Source of the DNA: Nonomuraea sp. SBT364
GTDB taxonomy: Bacteria > Actinomycetota > Actinomycetes > Streptosporangiales > Streptosporangiaceae
Assembly: GCF_001083785.1 (NCBI RefSeq)
Contig: NZ_LAVL01000031.1
Span: 1 to 64,000 of the forward strand
Length of the DNA: 64,000 bases
Direction: 5' to 3'
Shown piece after piece: positions 55,951 through 64,000 of the stretch. How positions within the stretch are numbered: the stretch's first letter is position 1; each line of letters begins with the position of its first letter. The position numbers and the translations under genes are program-made. Under the pieces are notes generated by a model, which had not been told where the DNA came from, ran no database searches, and saw nothing but the letters and a program-made list of their open reading frames with translations.

Positions 55951-57813
55951 ATGAGCGAGTACGCCAAGGCAAGGGAGCTCGGTGAGCAGGCCCGCGAGCA
56001 GGAGTGGGCCCGCCCGAGCTTCGCCAAGCAGCTGTTCCTCGGAGATCTCCGGCTGGATCTGGTGCACCCGGTGCCGTCGCTGCCCGACGAGGACGCCAAG
56101 CGGGGCGAGGAGTTCGTCCGGGCGCTGCGCCGCTATCTGGAGACGCACGTGGACCCGGCGCTGATCGAACGGACCGCGCTGGTGCCGGACGAGGTGGTCA
56201 AGGGGCTGGCCGGGCTCGGCGCGTTCGGGATCACGATCGGCGAGGAGTACGGCGGGCTCGGCCTGCCGTACCTGTACTACTGCCGCGCGCTCATGCTGGT
56301 CGGGTCGTACTGCCCGGCGCTGGCCACGCTGCTGTCGGCGCACCAGTCGATCGGTGTGCCGCAGCCGCTCAAGCAGTTCGGCACCGAGGAGCAGAAGCAA
56401 GAATTCCTACCAAGGTGCGCGCGGGGCGAAATTTCGGCATTCCTGTTGACCGAGCCGGACGTCGGCTCCGACCCCGCCCGGCTGGCCACCACCGCCGTCC
56501 GCGACGGCGACGACTACGTCATCGACGGCGTCAAACTGTGGACCACCAACGGCGTGATCGCCGACCTGCTCGTCGTCATGGCCAGGACCGGCAAGAAGAT
56601 CAGCGCGTTCGTCGTCGAGGGCGACTCGCCGGGCATCACGGTCAAGCGGCGCAACACGTTCATGGGCCTGCGCGGCATCGAGAACGGCGTGACCGAGTTC
56701 TCCCAGGTCAGAGTCCCGGCCAGGAACCTGATCGGGCGTGAGGGCGAGGGCCTGAAGATCGCTCTCACCACGCTCAACACCGGCCGCCTGTCGCTGCCCG
56801 CCACCTGCGCCGGCGGCGCCAAGTGGGCAGTCAAGATCGCCCGCGAGTGGGGCAACGCCCGTGTCCAGTGGGGCCGCAAGGTCGGCGAGCACGAGGCCGT
56901 AGCCACCAAGGTCGCCTTCATCGCGGCGAGCGCGTACGCCCTGGAGGCGGTCTGCGAGCTGACCGCCAGGATGGCCGACGACCGGCGCAACGACATCAGG
57001 ATCGAGGCCGCGCTGGCCAAGCTATACGCCTCGGAGCTGTCGTACCGGGTGCTCGACGAGCTGGTCCAGATGCGGGGCGGGCGCGGCTTCGAGACGGCGG
57101 AGTCGCTGGCGGCGCGCGGCGAGCGCGGCGTGCCGGCCGAGCAGATGCTGCGCGACTCCCGCATCAACCGGATCTTCGAGGGCTCCTCCGAGATCATGCG
57201 GCTGCTCATCACCCGGGAGGCGGTGGACGCGCACCTGACGGCCGCCGGGGAATTGATCAACCCGGACGCCACCCGCCAGGAACGCGCCCAGGCGCTCAAG
57301 CGGGCGAGCCGGTTCTACGCCCGCTGGCTGCCGTCGCTGGTGACCGGCGCGGGCCAGCTGCCGACCGCCTACGCCGGCTTCGGCCCGCTCGCCGGGCACC
57401 TCCGATTCGTGGAGCGGACCAGCAGGAAGCTGGCCCGCGCCACCTTCTACGGCATGTCGCGCTGGCAGGGCAAGCTGGAGCACAAGCAGTCGTTCCTGGG
57501 CCGGATCGTCGACATCGGCGCGGAGGCGTTCGCCATGACCGCCGTGTGCGTCAAGGCCGAGGAGGACTCGCGCGACCTGGGCCGCCGGCCGTACGAGCTG
57601 GCCGACACGTTCTGCCGGCAGGCCAGGAGGCGGGTGGACGCGCTGTTCGACCGGCTGTGGGACAACAGCGACGCGCATGACACCCGGCTGGCCGGCTACG
57701 TGCTCGACGGGCGCTACATGTTCCTGGAGGAGGGCGTGCTGGACCCGTCGATCGAGGGACCGTGGATCGGGGCGCCCGAGGGCGGGGAGAGCGTGCGGAG
57801 AAAAATCCTCTGA
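55951..57813 (+). CDS. long acyl-CoA dehydrogenase (VLCAD-like)
   Basis: A 620-residue acyl-CoA dehydrogenase. It has an extra N-terminal part (about 60 residues), the flavin core GITIGEEYGGLGLPYLYYCR, FLLTEPDVGSDPARLATTAV and LWTTNGVIADLLVVMARTG, the catalytic-Glu region RINRIFEGSSEIMRLLITRE, and a C-terminal extension of about 180 residues, the layout of very-long-chain enzymes that associate with membranes. Its stop lies 2 nt before the first DasR-like site. Confidence 0.92.
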   Translation: MSEYAKARELGEQAREQEWARPSFAKQLFLGDLRLDLVHPVPSLPDEDAKRGEEFVRALRRYLETHVDPALIERTALVPDEVVKGLAGLGAFGITIGEEYGGLGLPYLYYCRALMLVGSYCPALATLLSAHQSIGVPQPLKQFGTEEQKQEFLPRCARGEISAFLLTEPDVGSDPARLATTAVRDGDDYVIDGVKLWTTNGVIADLLVVMARTGKKISAFVVEGDSPGITVKRRNTFMGLRGIENGVTEFSQVRVPARNLIGREGEGLKIALTTLNTGRLSLPATCAGGAKWAVKIAREWGNARVQWGRKVGEHEAVATKVAFIAASAYALEAVCELTARMADDRRNDIRIEAALAKLYASELSYRVLDELVQMRGGRGFETAESLAARGERGVPAEQMLRDSRINRIFEGSSEIMRLLITREAVDAHLTAAGELINPDATRQERAQALKRASRFYARWLPSLVTGAGQLPTAYAGFGPLAGHLRFVERTSRKLARATFYGMSRWQGKLEHKQSFLGRIVDIGAEAFAMTAVCVKAEEDSRDLGRRPYELADTFCRQARRRVDALFDRLWDNSDAHDTRLAGYVLDGRYMFLEEGVLDPSIEGPWIGAPEGGESVRRKIL

Positions 57814-57815
57814 CG

Positions 57816-57831
57816 CGTGGTCTAGACCGGA
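57816..57831. promoter_or_regulatory. DasR-like (dre) operator 1
   Basis: The 16-mer CGTGGTCTAGACCGGA matches the Streptomyces DasR site ACTGGTCTAGACCAGT at 12 of 16 positions, with the central TGGTCTAGACC perfect. It lies 184 bp before the transporter start and 2 bp after the acyl-CoA dehydrogenase stop. Confidence 0.65.
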
Positions 57832-57872
57832 TCCGCCCATTCTCGGGCCCGAGTGTTCTCAAACCGAGACCG

Positions 57873-57888
57873 ACCGGTATAGACCGGT
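57873..57888. promoter_or_regulatory. DasR-like (dre) operator 2
   Basis: The 16-mer ACCGGTATAGACCGGT matches the dre consensus at 13 of 16 positions. It sits 127 bp before the solute-binding-protein start, near a possible TTGATG -35 element at 57888-57893. Two sites in tandem strengthen the case for GntR/DasR control. Confidence 0.7.
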
Positions 57889-57999
57889 TGATGAACAGAG
57901 GCTTACTCTGACGCACACGTGGCTTCCCATTCCCTGGACGGCGTCCGGTAGCTGGTACGGACCAGCGCGACCCCGTCCCACGAGAAGGCGGTACTGACG

Positions 58000-59268
58000 G
58001 TGAACATGAAACTTGTGGGCGGCGCCGCTCTCGGCCTGGCGACCATGCTGGTCCTGTCCAGCTGCGGCTCCAGCACGCCGGAGACCGGAGGCGGCGACAC
58101 GGCGGCCGGCGGCGGCCAGGTGACGCTGAAGATGGTCGCCGCCGACTACGGCGACGGCCCCGGCAAGCCGAACTCCGGCCAGAAGTTCTGGGAGGGCGTG
58201 GTCAAGGAGTTCGAGGCCGCCAACCCCACCATCAAGGTCGACGTCCAGGTCATCAACTGGAACGACATCGACAAGCAGGTCGCCACCATGATCCAGAACG
58301 GTCAGGTGCCCGACATCCTGCAGACCGGCGACTACTCCGGTTTCGTCGCCGACCAGCTCCTCTACAAGGTCGACGAGGTCCTCTCGCCCGAGGTCTCCGG
58401 CGACATGCTGCAGAAGTTCGCCGACTACGGCAAGGTCGACGGCACCGCCTACGGCATCCCGTTCGTGTCCTCGGCGCGCGCCCTGTTCTACAACAAGGAG
58501 CTGTTCTCCAAGGCCGGCATCGCCGAGCCGCCCAAGACCTGGGACGAGCTCAAGGCCGCCGCCAAGAAGCTCAAGGACTCCGGCGTCAGCCAGCCGTTCG
58601 GCCTCCCGCTCGGCCAGGAGGAGGCCCAGGCCGAGTCGTTCCTGTGGATGCTCGGCAACGGCGGCGGCTACAAGGACGCCGGCGGCAAGTGGGCGATCAA
58701 CTCCCCGCAGAACGTCGAGACCTTCACCTACCTCAAGGGCATGGTCGCCGAGGGCCTCACCACCCCGAACCCGGGCACCAAGGACCGCAAGACGGTCTGG
58801 GAGGACTTCGGCGCCGGCAAGGTCGGCATGGTCAACGGCGGCCCCATGTCCATCCCGATCTTCGACGCGGCCGGCCTGAAGGACTACGGCGTCGCGCCGA
58901 TCCCCGGAAAGGCGGGCCCGCTCGACACCACGCTCGGCGTCATGGACTGGATCATGGCGTTCAACAAGAACGGCCACGCCGCCGAGATCAAGAAGTTCTT
59001 CGACTTCTTCTACACCGGCACCGCCGCGCAGAAGATCAGCGACACCTACAAGCTGCTGCCCGTCACCAACGGCGGCATCGAGAAGCTGTCCGGTGACGAG
59101 AAGCTCAAGCCGTTCCTCGACGGCCTGCCCAACGCCAGCTTCTACCCCTTCCAGGACCCGAAGTGGGCCGACCTGAACCCGGCGATCAAGCAGACCATCG
59201 GCGGCGCCGTCACCGAGGACCCCGCCAAGGTGCTCGGCGACCTGCAGAAGACCGCTGAGGCCAGCTGA
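58000..59268 (+). CDS. sugar ABC transporter solute-binding lipoprotein (DasA/NgcE-like by context)
   Basis: The 422-residue lipoprotein starts at GTG 58000 with a signal peptide and lipobox LVLSSCGSS (lipidated Cys). The mature part is a CUT1-type binding fold: WEGVVKEFEAANPTIKVDVQ, DILQTGDYSGFVADQ, YGIPFVSSARALFYNKELFS and PKTWDELKAAAKKLKDSG. It binds a mono- or oligosaccharide. The DasR-like sites suggest chitobiose or another aminosugar, as for DasABC in Streptomyces, but the ligand is not shown by the sequence alone. Confidence 0.85.
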   Translation: MNMKLVGGAALGLATMLVLSSCGSSTPETGGGDTAAGGGQVTLKMVAADYGDGPGKPNSGQKFWEGVVKEFEAANPTIKVDVQVINWNDIDKQVATMIQNGQVPDILQTGDYSGFVADQLLYKVDEVLSPEVSGDMLQKFADYGKVDGTAYGIPFVSSARALFYNKELFSKAGIAEPPKTWDELKAAAKKLKDSGVSQPFGLPLGQEEAQAESFLWMLGNGGGYKDAGGKWAINSPQNVETFTYLKGMVAEGLTTPNPGTKDRKTVWEDFGAGKVGMVNGGPMSIPIFDAAGLKDYGVAPIPGKAGPLDTTLGVMDWIMAFNKNGHAAEIKKFFDFFYTGTAAQKISDTYKLLPVTNGGIEKLSGDEKLKPFLDGLPNASFYPFQDPKWADLNPAIKQTIGGAVTEDPAKVLGDLQKTAEAS

Positions 59269-59282
59269 TCCATCGAGGGTTC

Positions 59283-59320
59283 GTACGGCCGGCGTCCCCT
59301 GCCCGGGACGCTGGCCGTAC
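59283..59320 (+). promoter_or_regulatory. stem-loop between binding-protein and permease genes
   Basis: GTACGGCCGGCGTCCC pairs with GGGACGCTGGCCGTAC across a 6-nt loop; 16 positions pair with one G-T wobble. Such hairpins after the binding-protein gene protect its mRNA or reduce read-through, giving more binding protein than permease. Confidence 0.8.
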
Positions 59321-59338
59321 CGTCATGGAAGGTTCGTC

Positions 59339-60223
59339 ATGAGAAGGTTGCGCGCCCTGGAGCCCCTCGCCTGGGTCGGGCCCGCCGTGCTGCTGATCGC
59401 GCTGGTCGTGATCTGGCCGGTCATCGAGATGGTCAGGTCGTCGTTCCTGGAGATCAGCCGGGTCGGCGTGGTCCGGGGATACAACGGCTTCGACAACTAC
59501 GACAAGCTCTTCGCCGAGAAGGACTTCGCGGACATCATGGCCCGCAGCGTGATCTGGGTCGTGGCGGTAGTCGCGCTCACCGTGCTGATCTCGCTCGCCC
59601 TCGCCCAGCTGTTCAACCAGCGCTTCCCCGGCCGCAAGCTGGCCCGCTGGGCGCTGATCGCGCCGTGGGCCGCCTCGGTGCTGATGACCGCGATCGTCTT
59701 CCGCTGGATGCTCGACCCCGAGGTCGGCGTGATCAACCAGATCCGGCTGAAGCTCGGGCTGATCGACGCGCTCGGCGGCGCCGACGCCGACCAGCTCGGC
59801 GTGGCCGCCACCGCGATGCCGTGGCTGGTGTTCGTGGCCGTGTTCGTGTCGGTGCCGTTCACCACGTACGCGCTGCTGGCGGGGCTGGCGACGATCCCGT
59901 CGGACGTGTACGAGGCGGCCAAGATGGACGGGGCCTCGCGGCTGCGCACCTACTGGTCGATCACGCTGCCCCTGCTGCGGCCGGCGCTGACCGTCGCCGC
60001 GCTGATCAACGTGATGAACGTCTTCAACAGCTTCCCGATCATCTGGGCGATGACCCATGGTCAGCCCGGCTACTCGACGGCCACCTCGACCATCTTCATG
60101 TTCATCCTCAAGAGCTCCGACATCGGCGAGTCCGCCGCGATGTCGGTGGTCAACTTCGGAATGGTGCTCGTGATCACCGCCGTCTTCCTCAAGATCTCCC
60201 GCTGGAACAGGGCGGTGGCATGA
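59339..60223 (+). CDS. sugar ABC transporter permease 1
   Basis: The 294-residue permease has six helices and the EAA coupling loop YEAAKMDGASRLRTYWSITL near residue 190. An early helix (VGPAVLLIALVVIWPVIEMV) is typical of the CUT1 family (UgpA/MalF type). Its stop is 21 nt before the second permease. It pairs with the permease at 60245 and the lipoprotein at 58000. Confidence 0.92.
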   Translation: MRRLRALEPLAWVGPAVLLIALVVIWPVIEMVRSSFLEISRVGVVRGYNGFDNYDKLFAEKDFADIMARSVIWVVAVVALTVLISLALAQLFNQRFPGRKLARWALIAPWAASVLMTAIVFRWMLDPEVGVINQIRLKLGLIDALGGADADQLGVAATAMPWLVFVAVFVSVPFTTYALLAGLATIPSDVYEAAKMDGASRLRTYWSITLPLLRPALTVAALINVMNVFNSFPIIWAMTHGQPGYSTATSTIFMFILKSSDIGESAAMSVVNFGMVLVITAVFLKISRWNRAVA

Positions 60224-60244
60224 TGGCCGTCAGGCCCGCGCGCC

Positions 60245-61057
60245 ATGCCCAGGCTCAAGACGACGATGGTCGCGGCCGCCGCGTACGTGATCGCGTTCGT
60301 CTTCCTGTTCCCCTACCTGGTGATGGTGCTGACCTCGCTGCGCCCGCAGGAATCGCTGCGCGACGCGACGCTGCTGCCCACCGACTGGGAATGGTCGAAC
60401 CTGGTCACCTTCTGGAGCAGCGGGCTGGCCGGCAACCTCGTCGTCACCCTGCAGGTGGCGGCCGGGTCCACGGTCCTGGTGCTGCTCGTGGCGCTGCCGG
60501 CGGCCTACTACACGGCCCGGCACAACTTCCGCGGGCGCACCCTGTTCCTGATCCTGGTGCTGATCACGCAGATGTTCCAGCCCACGGCCATGCTGGTCGG
60601 CATCTACCGGGAGTTCTCCCAGTTCGGGCTGGTCGACTCGGTCTGGTCGCTGATCCTGGTCAACGGCGGGTTCAACCTGGCCTTCGCCGTGTGGATCCTC
60701 AACGCCTACTTCGCCTCGATCCCGCGCGACCTGGAGGAGGCCGCGTTCCTCGACGGCAACGGGCGCTTCGGCGCGCTGTTCAGGATCACGCTGCCGCTGG
60801 CCATGCCCGGCGTCATCACCGCGCTGATCTTCACGTTCATCGCGGCCTGGAACGAGTTCGTGGTCGCGCTCACGCTCACGACCACGCCCGAGAAGCAGCC
60901 GCTGACCGTGGCGCTGAACTCCTTCATCGGCCAGTATCAGGTCGACTGGCAGAACCTGTTCGCCGGCTCGGTGATCGCCACGATCCCGGTCATCATCCTG
61001 TTCGCGCTCATCGAGCGGAAGGTCGTCGGCGGCCTGACGGCCGGCTCGATCAAGTGA
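60245..61057 (+). CDS. sugar ABC transporter permease 2
   Basis: The 270-residue permease of the MalG/UgpE type has six helices and the EAA loop LEEAAFLDGNGRFGALFRIT. ATG 60245 is the only start in frame after the preceding stop. No ATPase gene follows: as with DasABC and NgcEFG, energy is probably supplied by a shared MsiK-type ATPase encoded elsewhere. Its stop touches the stop of the reverse methyltransferase with no gap. Confidence 0.92.
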   Translation: MPRLKTTMVAAAAYVIAFVFLFPYLVMVLTSLRPQESLRDATLLPTDWEWSNLVTFWSSGLAGNLVVTLQVAAGSTVLVLLVALPAAYYTARHNFRGRTLFLILVLITQMFQPTAMLVGIYREFSQFGLVDSVWSLILVNGGFNLAFAVWILNAYFASIPRDLEEAAFLDGNGRFGALFRITLPLAMPGVITALIFTFIAAWNEFVVALTLTTTPEKQPLTVALNSFIGQYQVDWQNLFAGSVIATIPVIILFALIERKVVGGLTAGSIK

Positions 61058-61792
61058 CTAGCGCGGCACCCGGGCCACGCAGAAGACGGTCTGGCCGAAC
61101 GGCGGGCGGATGAACCGCTCGATCAGCCGGGTGGCCGGCACCACCGTGCGGTCGTAGATCTTGACCAGTCGCGGGTCCGGGTAGCCGACGCCACCCCGGC
61201 GCACCGCCGCCCACCAGGCGATGCCGCCCAGGAAGTTGATCGGCTTGAGCACGTCGACGTCGAGCCCGGCCCGCGCGACCGTGGCGCGCAGCGTCTTGGG
61301 CGTGTAGCGCTGGACGTGGCCGACCTTGCGGTCGAAGTCTCCATAAAGCTGCATGTAGCCCGGCACCCAGATGATGATCCGGCCGCCCGGCAGCGTCACC
61401 CGCGCCAGCGAGCGCAGCGCCTCGGCGTCGTCCTCGATGTGCTCCAGCACGTTCATCATGACGACCGTGTCGACCTTGTCCTTCAGCGGGATCTCCGTCG
61501 GCAGGCCGAACTGCAGCACGTCGATCTCGTCGCGGCCCTCGAACCGCTTCTTGAGCTGCTCCACGCAGTAGGGGTCGAAGTCGCTGACGACCAGCCGGTC
61601 GAGCCGCGGCAGGAACTGCTCGGCGAAGTGGCCCAGACCGGACCCGATCTCCAGCATGGACCGGCCCACATGGGGCGCGACCATGTCGAACTCGTACTGC
61701 CGGTAGTTCTTCGCCTCGTCGCCACCCAGGTGGTTTTCCAGGGCCTCGTCACCGGCCGCCGGTTGCACTACACGGTCATACCCTGAAGACAT
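61058..61792 (-). CDS. class I SAM-dependent methyltransferase (UbiE/Coq5-like)
   Basis: The 244-residue protein has SAM motif I SMLEIGSGLGHFAEQFLPRL, the acidic VVSDFDPYCVEQL, VVMMNVLEHIEDDAEALRSL and PGGRIIIWVPGYMQLYGDFD. This pattern fits enzymes acting on lipids, sugars or small metabolites; the substrate is not evident. Divergent from the ECF sigma gene. Confidence 0.88.
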   Translation of the reverse strand: MSSGYDRVVQPAAGDEALENHLGGDEAKNYRQYEFDMVAPHVGRSMLEIGSGLGHFAEQFLPRLDRLVVSDFDPYCVEQLKKRFEGRDEIDVLQFGLPTEIPLKDKVDTVVMMNVLEHIEDDAEALRSLARVTLPGGRIIIWVPGYMQLYGDFDRKVGHVQRYTPKTLRATVARAGLDVDVLKPINFLGGIAWWAAVRRGGVGYPDPRLVKIYDRTVVPATRLIERFIRPPFGQTVFCVARVPR

Positions 61793-61862
61793 AGTCCCGT
61801 TCCTTATGGGGCTCGCGGATCGGCCCGAGTCTAGTGCCCTTCCGCCGGAGGCCGCCCATGCG

Positions 61863-62420
61863 ATGAAATCTCACCTGTCCATGGACGACGACGAGGCCAT
61901 CGCGCGATCCCTGAAAGGTGACCTGTCCGCCTACGAGGCGCTGGTCGCCCGCTACAGCGCGCTCGCGCACCGCACCGCCGCCCTGCTCGGCGCCCGCGAC
62001 GAGGCCGAGGACGTGGTGCAGGAGGCGTTCGTCAAGGCGTTCAGGCACCTGCCCTCCTTCCGCCACGGCTCGCCGTTCCGGCCCTGGCTGCTGCGCATCG
62101 TGGCCAACGAGACGCACAACCTGACCCGGGCGCGCGGGCGCAGGTCCGAGCTTTCCGTACGGCTGGCCGCGACGGCCGACGTGGTGAGCGGCGACGACCC
62201 CGAGGGCTCGGCCGTGGCCACCGACCGGCGGGCCAGGCTCCTGGAGGCGGTCCGCGCGCTGCCCGAGCGGGAACGCGAGGCCGTCGTCTGCCGGTACTTC
62301 TTACAGCTGTCGGAGGCCGAGACCGCCCAGGTGCTCGGCTGGCCCGCAGGCAGCGTCAAATCCAGGACCCATCGCGGCCTGGCCAGGCTCAGGAGGGAGG
62401 TGGGCGATGAACTCGGCTGA
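61863..62420 (+). CDS. ECF RNA polymerase sigma factor
   Basis: The 185-residue sigma factor from ATG 61863 (GGAGG upstream) has region 2 (AYEALVARYSALAHRTAALL, EAEDVVQEAFVKAFRHL, FRPWLLRIVANETHN) and region 4 (ALPEREREAVVCRYFLQLSE, WPAGSVKSRTHRGLARLRRE). It is co-translated with a membrane protein that overlaps it by 14 nt, the usual place of an anti-sigma factor. Confidence 0.93.
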   Translation: MKSHLSMDDDEAIARSLKGDLSAYEALVARYSALAHRTAALLGARDEAEDVVQEAFVKAFRHLPSFRHGSPFRPWLLRIVANETHNLTRARGRRSELSVRLAATADVVSGDDPEGSAVATDRRARLLEAVRALPEREREAVVCRYFLQLSEAETAQVLGWPAGSVKSRTHRGLARLRREVGDELG

Positions 62421-63123
62421 GCACCCCGGCGACCTGGAGGCCGAGCTGCGCGCCCTCGGCGCCTCCCTCGACGTCCCGGCCCCGCCTGCCGACCAGGTGG
62501 CGGCGGCGGTCCGCGGCCGCCTCCAGGACGAGCACTCCGGCGCGCGCGCCCCCGGGAAGCGGGCGCGACGGTGGAAAATCGTCGTCGCGGTCGTGCTGGC
62601 CGTGGCGGCCGCCACCGCCGCCACGCCGCAGGGACGTGAGGCCGTGGTCGCCGTCCTGCGCCTGGCCGGCGTCGAGCTGCGCCTGGGGAGCACCGCCCCG
62701 GCGCCCGTCGTCACCCCCGCCACGCCGCCGGGCGAGCGCACCATGGCCCCGGACGACGTGCGGACGGGCTACCCCACGGCGCTCGGCACTCCCGAACGGG
62801 TCACGGTGAACGACGGCGGCCGGGTCGTGTCGATGTTCTGGCCGGGCGGCATCCGGTTCGACCGGATCGACGGGGCCATGTACCCGTACTTCTTCAAGAC
62901 ACTCGGCCCGCCCTTCCCCGAGCAGGTCGAGGTCGACGGCGTCACCGGCTGGTGGGTGTCGGGCGAGCACCCGCTCGGCTACCTCACCCGCGACGGCGGC
63001 GCCGAGATCCCGCTGCGCCAGGCGGCATCCACCCTCGTCTGGCAGTCGGGCACCACCGGCTACAGGCTCGAAGGCACCGGCTCCGTGGCGCGCGCGGTCG
63101 AGCTGGCCCGCTCACTCCGGTGA
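62407..63123 (+). CDS. membrane protein coupled to the ECF sigma factor (putative anti-sigma factor)
   Basis: A 238-residue protein with a cytoplasmic N-terminus (residues 1-55), one membrane helix (IVVAVVLAVAAATAA) and an extracytoplasmic beta-rich domain with several aromatic residues (VSMFWPGGIRFDRIDGAMYP, GVTGWWVSGEHPLGYLT). The cytoplasmic part lacks the HxxxCxxC zinc motif of common anti-sigma factors, so it would hold the sigma factor in another way. Role inferred from position. Confidence 0.7.
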   Translation: MNSAEHPGDLEAELRALGASLDVPAPPADQVAAAVRGRLQDEHSGARAPGKRARRWKIVVAVVLAVAAATAATPQGREAVVAVLRLAGVELRLGSTAPAPVVTPATPPGERTMAPDDVRTGYPTALGTPERVTVNDGGRVVSMFWPGGIRFDRIDGAMYPYFFKTLGPPFPEQVEVDGVTGWWVSGEHPLGYLTRDGGAEIPLRQAASTLVWQSGTTGYRLEGTGSVARAVELARSLR

Positions 63124-64000
63124 CGCCAGCCAGTCGTCGATCTCCTTGAGCAGCTCCTTGCGCACCGCCTCCGGCGCCGCCGACGACCTGATCGACTGCC
63201 GCGCCAGCTCGGCCACCTCGGCGTCGCTCAGCCCGTGCACCTCGCGCGCCAGCTCGTACTGCCGCAGCAGCCGCGCCCCGAACAGCAGCGGGTCGTCCGA
63301 GCCCAGCGCGATCGGCACCCCGGCGTCGAACAGCCTGCGCAACGGCACGTCCGCGTCGCTCTCGGCCACCCCGAGGCCCACGTTGGACGTCGGGCAGATC
63401 TCGCAGCAGATCTGCCGGTCGGCCAGCCGCTGCATCAGCCGCCGGTCCTCCGCCGCCCGCACGCCGTGCCCCACCCGGTCGGCCCCGAGGTCGTCGACGC
63501 ACTGCGCCACGCTGCGCGGCCCCAGCAGCTCGCCCCCGTGCGGCACCGCTAGCAGGTCGGCCCGCTTGGCGATCCGGAACGCCCGCTCGAAGTCACGCGC
63601 CTGGGCGCGCCGCTCGTCGTTGGACAGCCCGAACCCGACCACGCCCTTGCCCGCGTACTGGGCGGCCAGCCTGGCCAGCGTGTTGGCGTCGAGCGGATGC
63701 CGGGTCCGGTTGGCCGCCACGACCACAGCGACGCCCACGCCCGCCGCCCGCGCCGCCTGCCCGGCCGCGTCGAGCACCAGCTCCAGCGTGGCCGTCAGCC
63801 CGCCGAACCGCTGCGCGTAGCCCGACGGGTCCACCTGGATCTCCAGCCACCGCGACCCGGCCGCCGCCTCGTCCTCGGCCGTCTCGCGCAACAGCCGGTA
63901 GACGTGCTCGGTGCGGCTCAGCACCGACCGGGCGATGTCGTACAGCCGCTGGAAGCGGAACCAGCCACGCTCGTCGGTCGCCCGCAGCTTGGGCGGCCAG
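63112..64000 (-). CDS. adenosine deaminase, C-terminal part (start beyond the window)
   Basis: About 295 residues are present; the N-terminal metal-binding HxH lies outside the window. Visible are GFGLSNDERRAQARDFERAF, VPHGGELLGPRSVAQCVDDL (HAGE-like active-site loop, here HGGE), DRVGHGVRA with its His, CPTSNVGLG and IALGSDDPLLFGA (Asp-Asp zinc region, LGSDDP in place of LGTDDP). It removes ammonia from adenosine or a related purine. It overlaps the sigma-linked membrane protein gene by 12 nt on the opposite strand. Confidence 0.88.
   Translation of the reverse strand, partial: WPPKLRATDERGWFRFQRLYDIARSVLSRTEHVYRLLRETAEDEAAAGSRWLEIQVDPSGYAQRFGGLTATLELVLDAAGQAARAAGVGVAVVVAANRTRHPLDANTLARLAAQYAGKGVVGFGLSNDERRAQARDFERAFRIAKRADLLAVPHGGELLGPRSVAQCVDDLGADRVGHGVRAAEDRRLMQRLADRQICCEICPTSNVGLGVAESDADVPLRRLFDAGVPIALGSDDPLLFGARLLRQYELAREVHGLSDAEVAELARQSIRSSAAPEAVRKELLKEIDDWLASPE

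Overview
The window is chromosomal DNA of a very GC-rich Gram-positive actinomycete. Supporting signs are strong third-position GC bias, frequent GTG and TTG starts, 4-nt stop/start overlaps, class F sortases, paired YbaB/WXG genes, a CGNR zinc-finger protein, a UdgX-type glycosylase, DasR-like operator sites and an ATPase-less sugar ABC transporter. The gene set would fit the Streptosporangiaceae (for example Nonomuraea) best, but that placement is inference.

Layout. (a) 1-1.45 kb is mobile-element debris: the tail of an IS5-type transposase, the 3' half of a tRNA-Thr that looks like an attachment-site scar, the C-terminal piece of a tyrosine integrase, and a pair of near-identical 24-bp direct repeats flanking them. 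(b) 1.45-2.9 kb is a coupled operon of an ArsR-SRPBCC regulator, a DUF1905 protein and a VOC protein, with a palindromic operator. 2.9-3.87 kb holds decayed genes. (c) 3.87-20 kb is mixed accessory metabolism and regulation: SMI1/KNR4 protein, membrane protein, TetR plus FAD monooxygenase, P-loop kinase-like protein, flavodoxin-like protein, BBE-like oxidase, secreted nucleoside hydrolase, class A beta-lactamase, a NarL-type two-component pair, oxidoreductase, hydrolase, methyltransferase, CGNR regulator and several very small genes. (d) 20.4-24.9 kb has a glycosyltransferase and an ECF-type cobalt/nickel importer (CbiMN-CbiQ-CbiO). (e) 24.8-29.7 kb has a K+ channel, a STAS anti-sigma antagonist, an SDR and enoyl-CoA hydratase pair, a rhomboid protease and serC. 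(f) 29.9-35.1 kb carries two tandem paralogous membrane receptors, each with a substrate-binding-protein-like ectodomain and a degenerate NTPase-like cytoplasmic part.

(g) 35.2-44.3 kb is mostly core genes: citrate synthase, pdxH, MFS exporter, UdgX, a DtxR-family metal regulator, a PAS-GAF-SpoIIE phosphatase with an anti-sigma kinase domain, a hydrolase and an acyl-CoA dehydrogenase. (h) 44.4-49.5 kb is a duplicated surface-protein/class F sortase locus. (i) 49.5-50.7 kb is a thiolase with an operator-like palindrome. (j) 50.7-53.1 kb is a WXG/YbaB cluster. (k) 53.3-57.8 kb has an autoregulated membrane-protein/winged-helix pair, an Lrp/permease divergon and a long acyl-CoA dehydrogenase. 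(l) 57.8-61.1 kb is a sugar-type ABC transporter with two DasR-like sites upstream. (m) 61.1-64 kb has a methyltransferase, an ECF sigma factor with a membrane partner, and the 3' part of an adenosine deaminase that leaves the window.

The most notable systems are the tandem receptor-like proteins (29.9-35.1 kb), the two substrate/sortase modules (44.4-48.8 kb), the WXG/YbaB cluster (50.7-52.9 kb), the double operator at 53.31-53.36 kb, the DasR-like sites at 57.8 kb, and a 36-bp triplicated hairpin unit at the meeting point of two convergent genes (38.35-38.46 kb).
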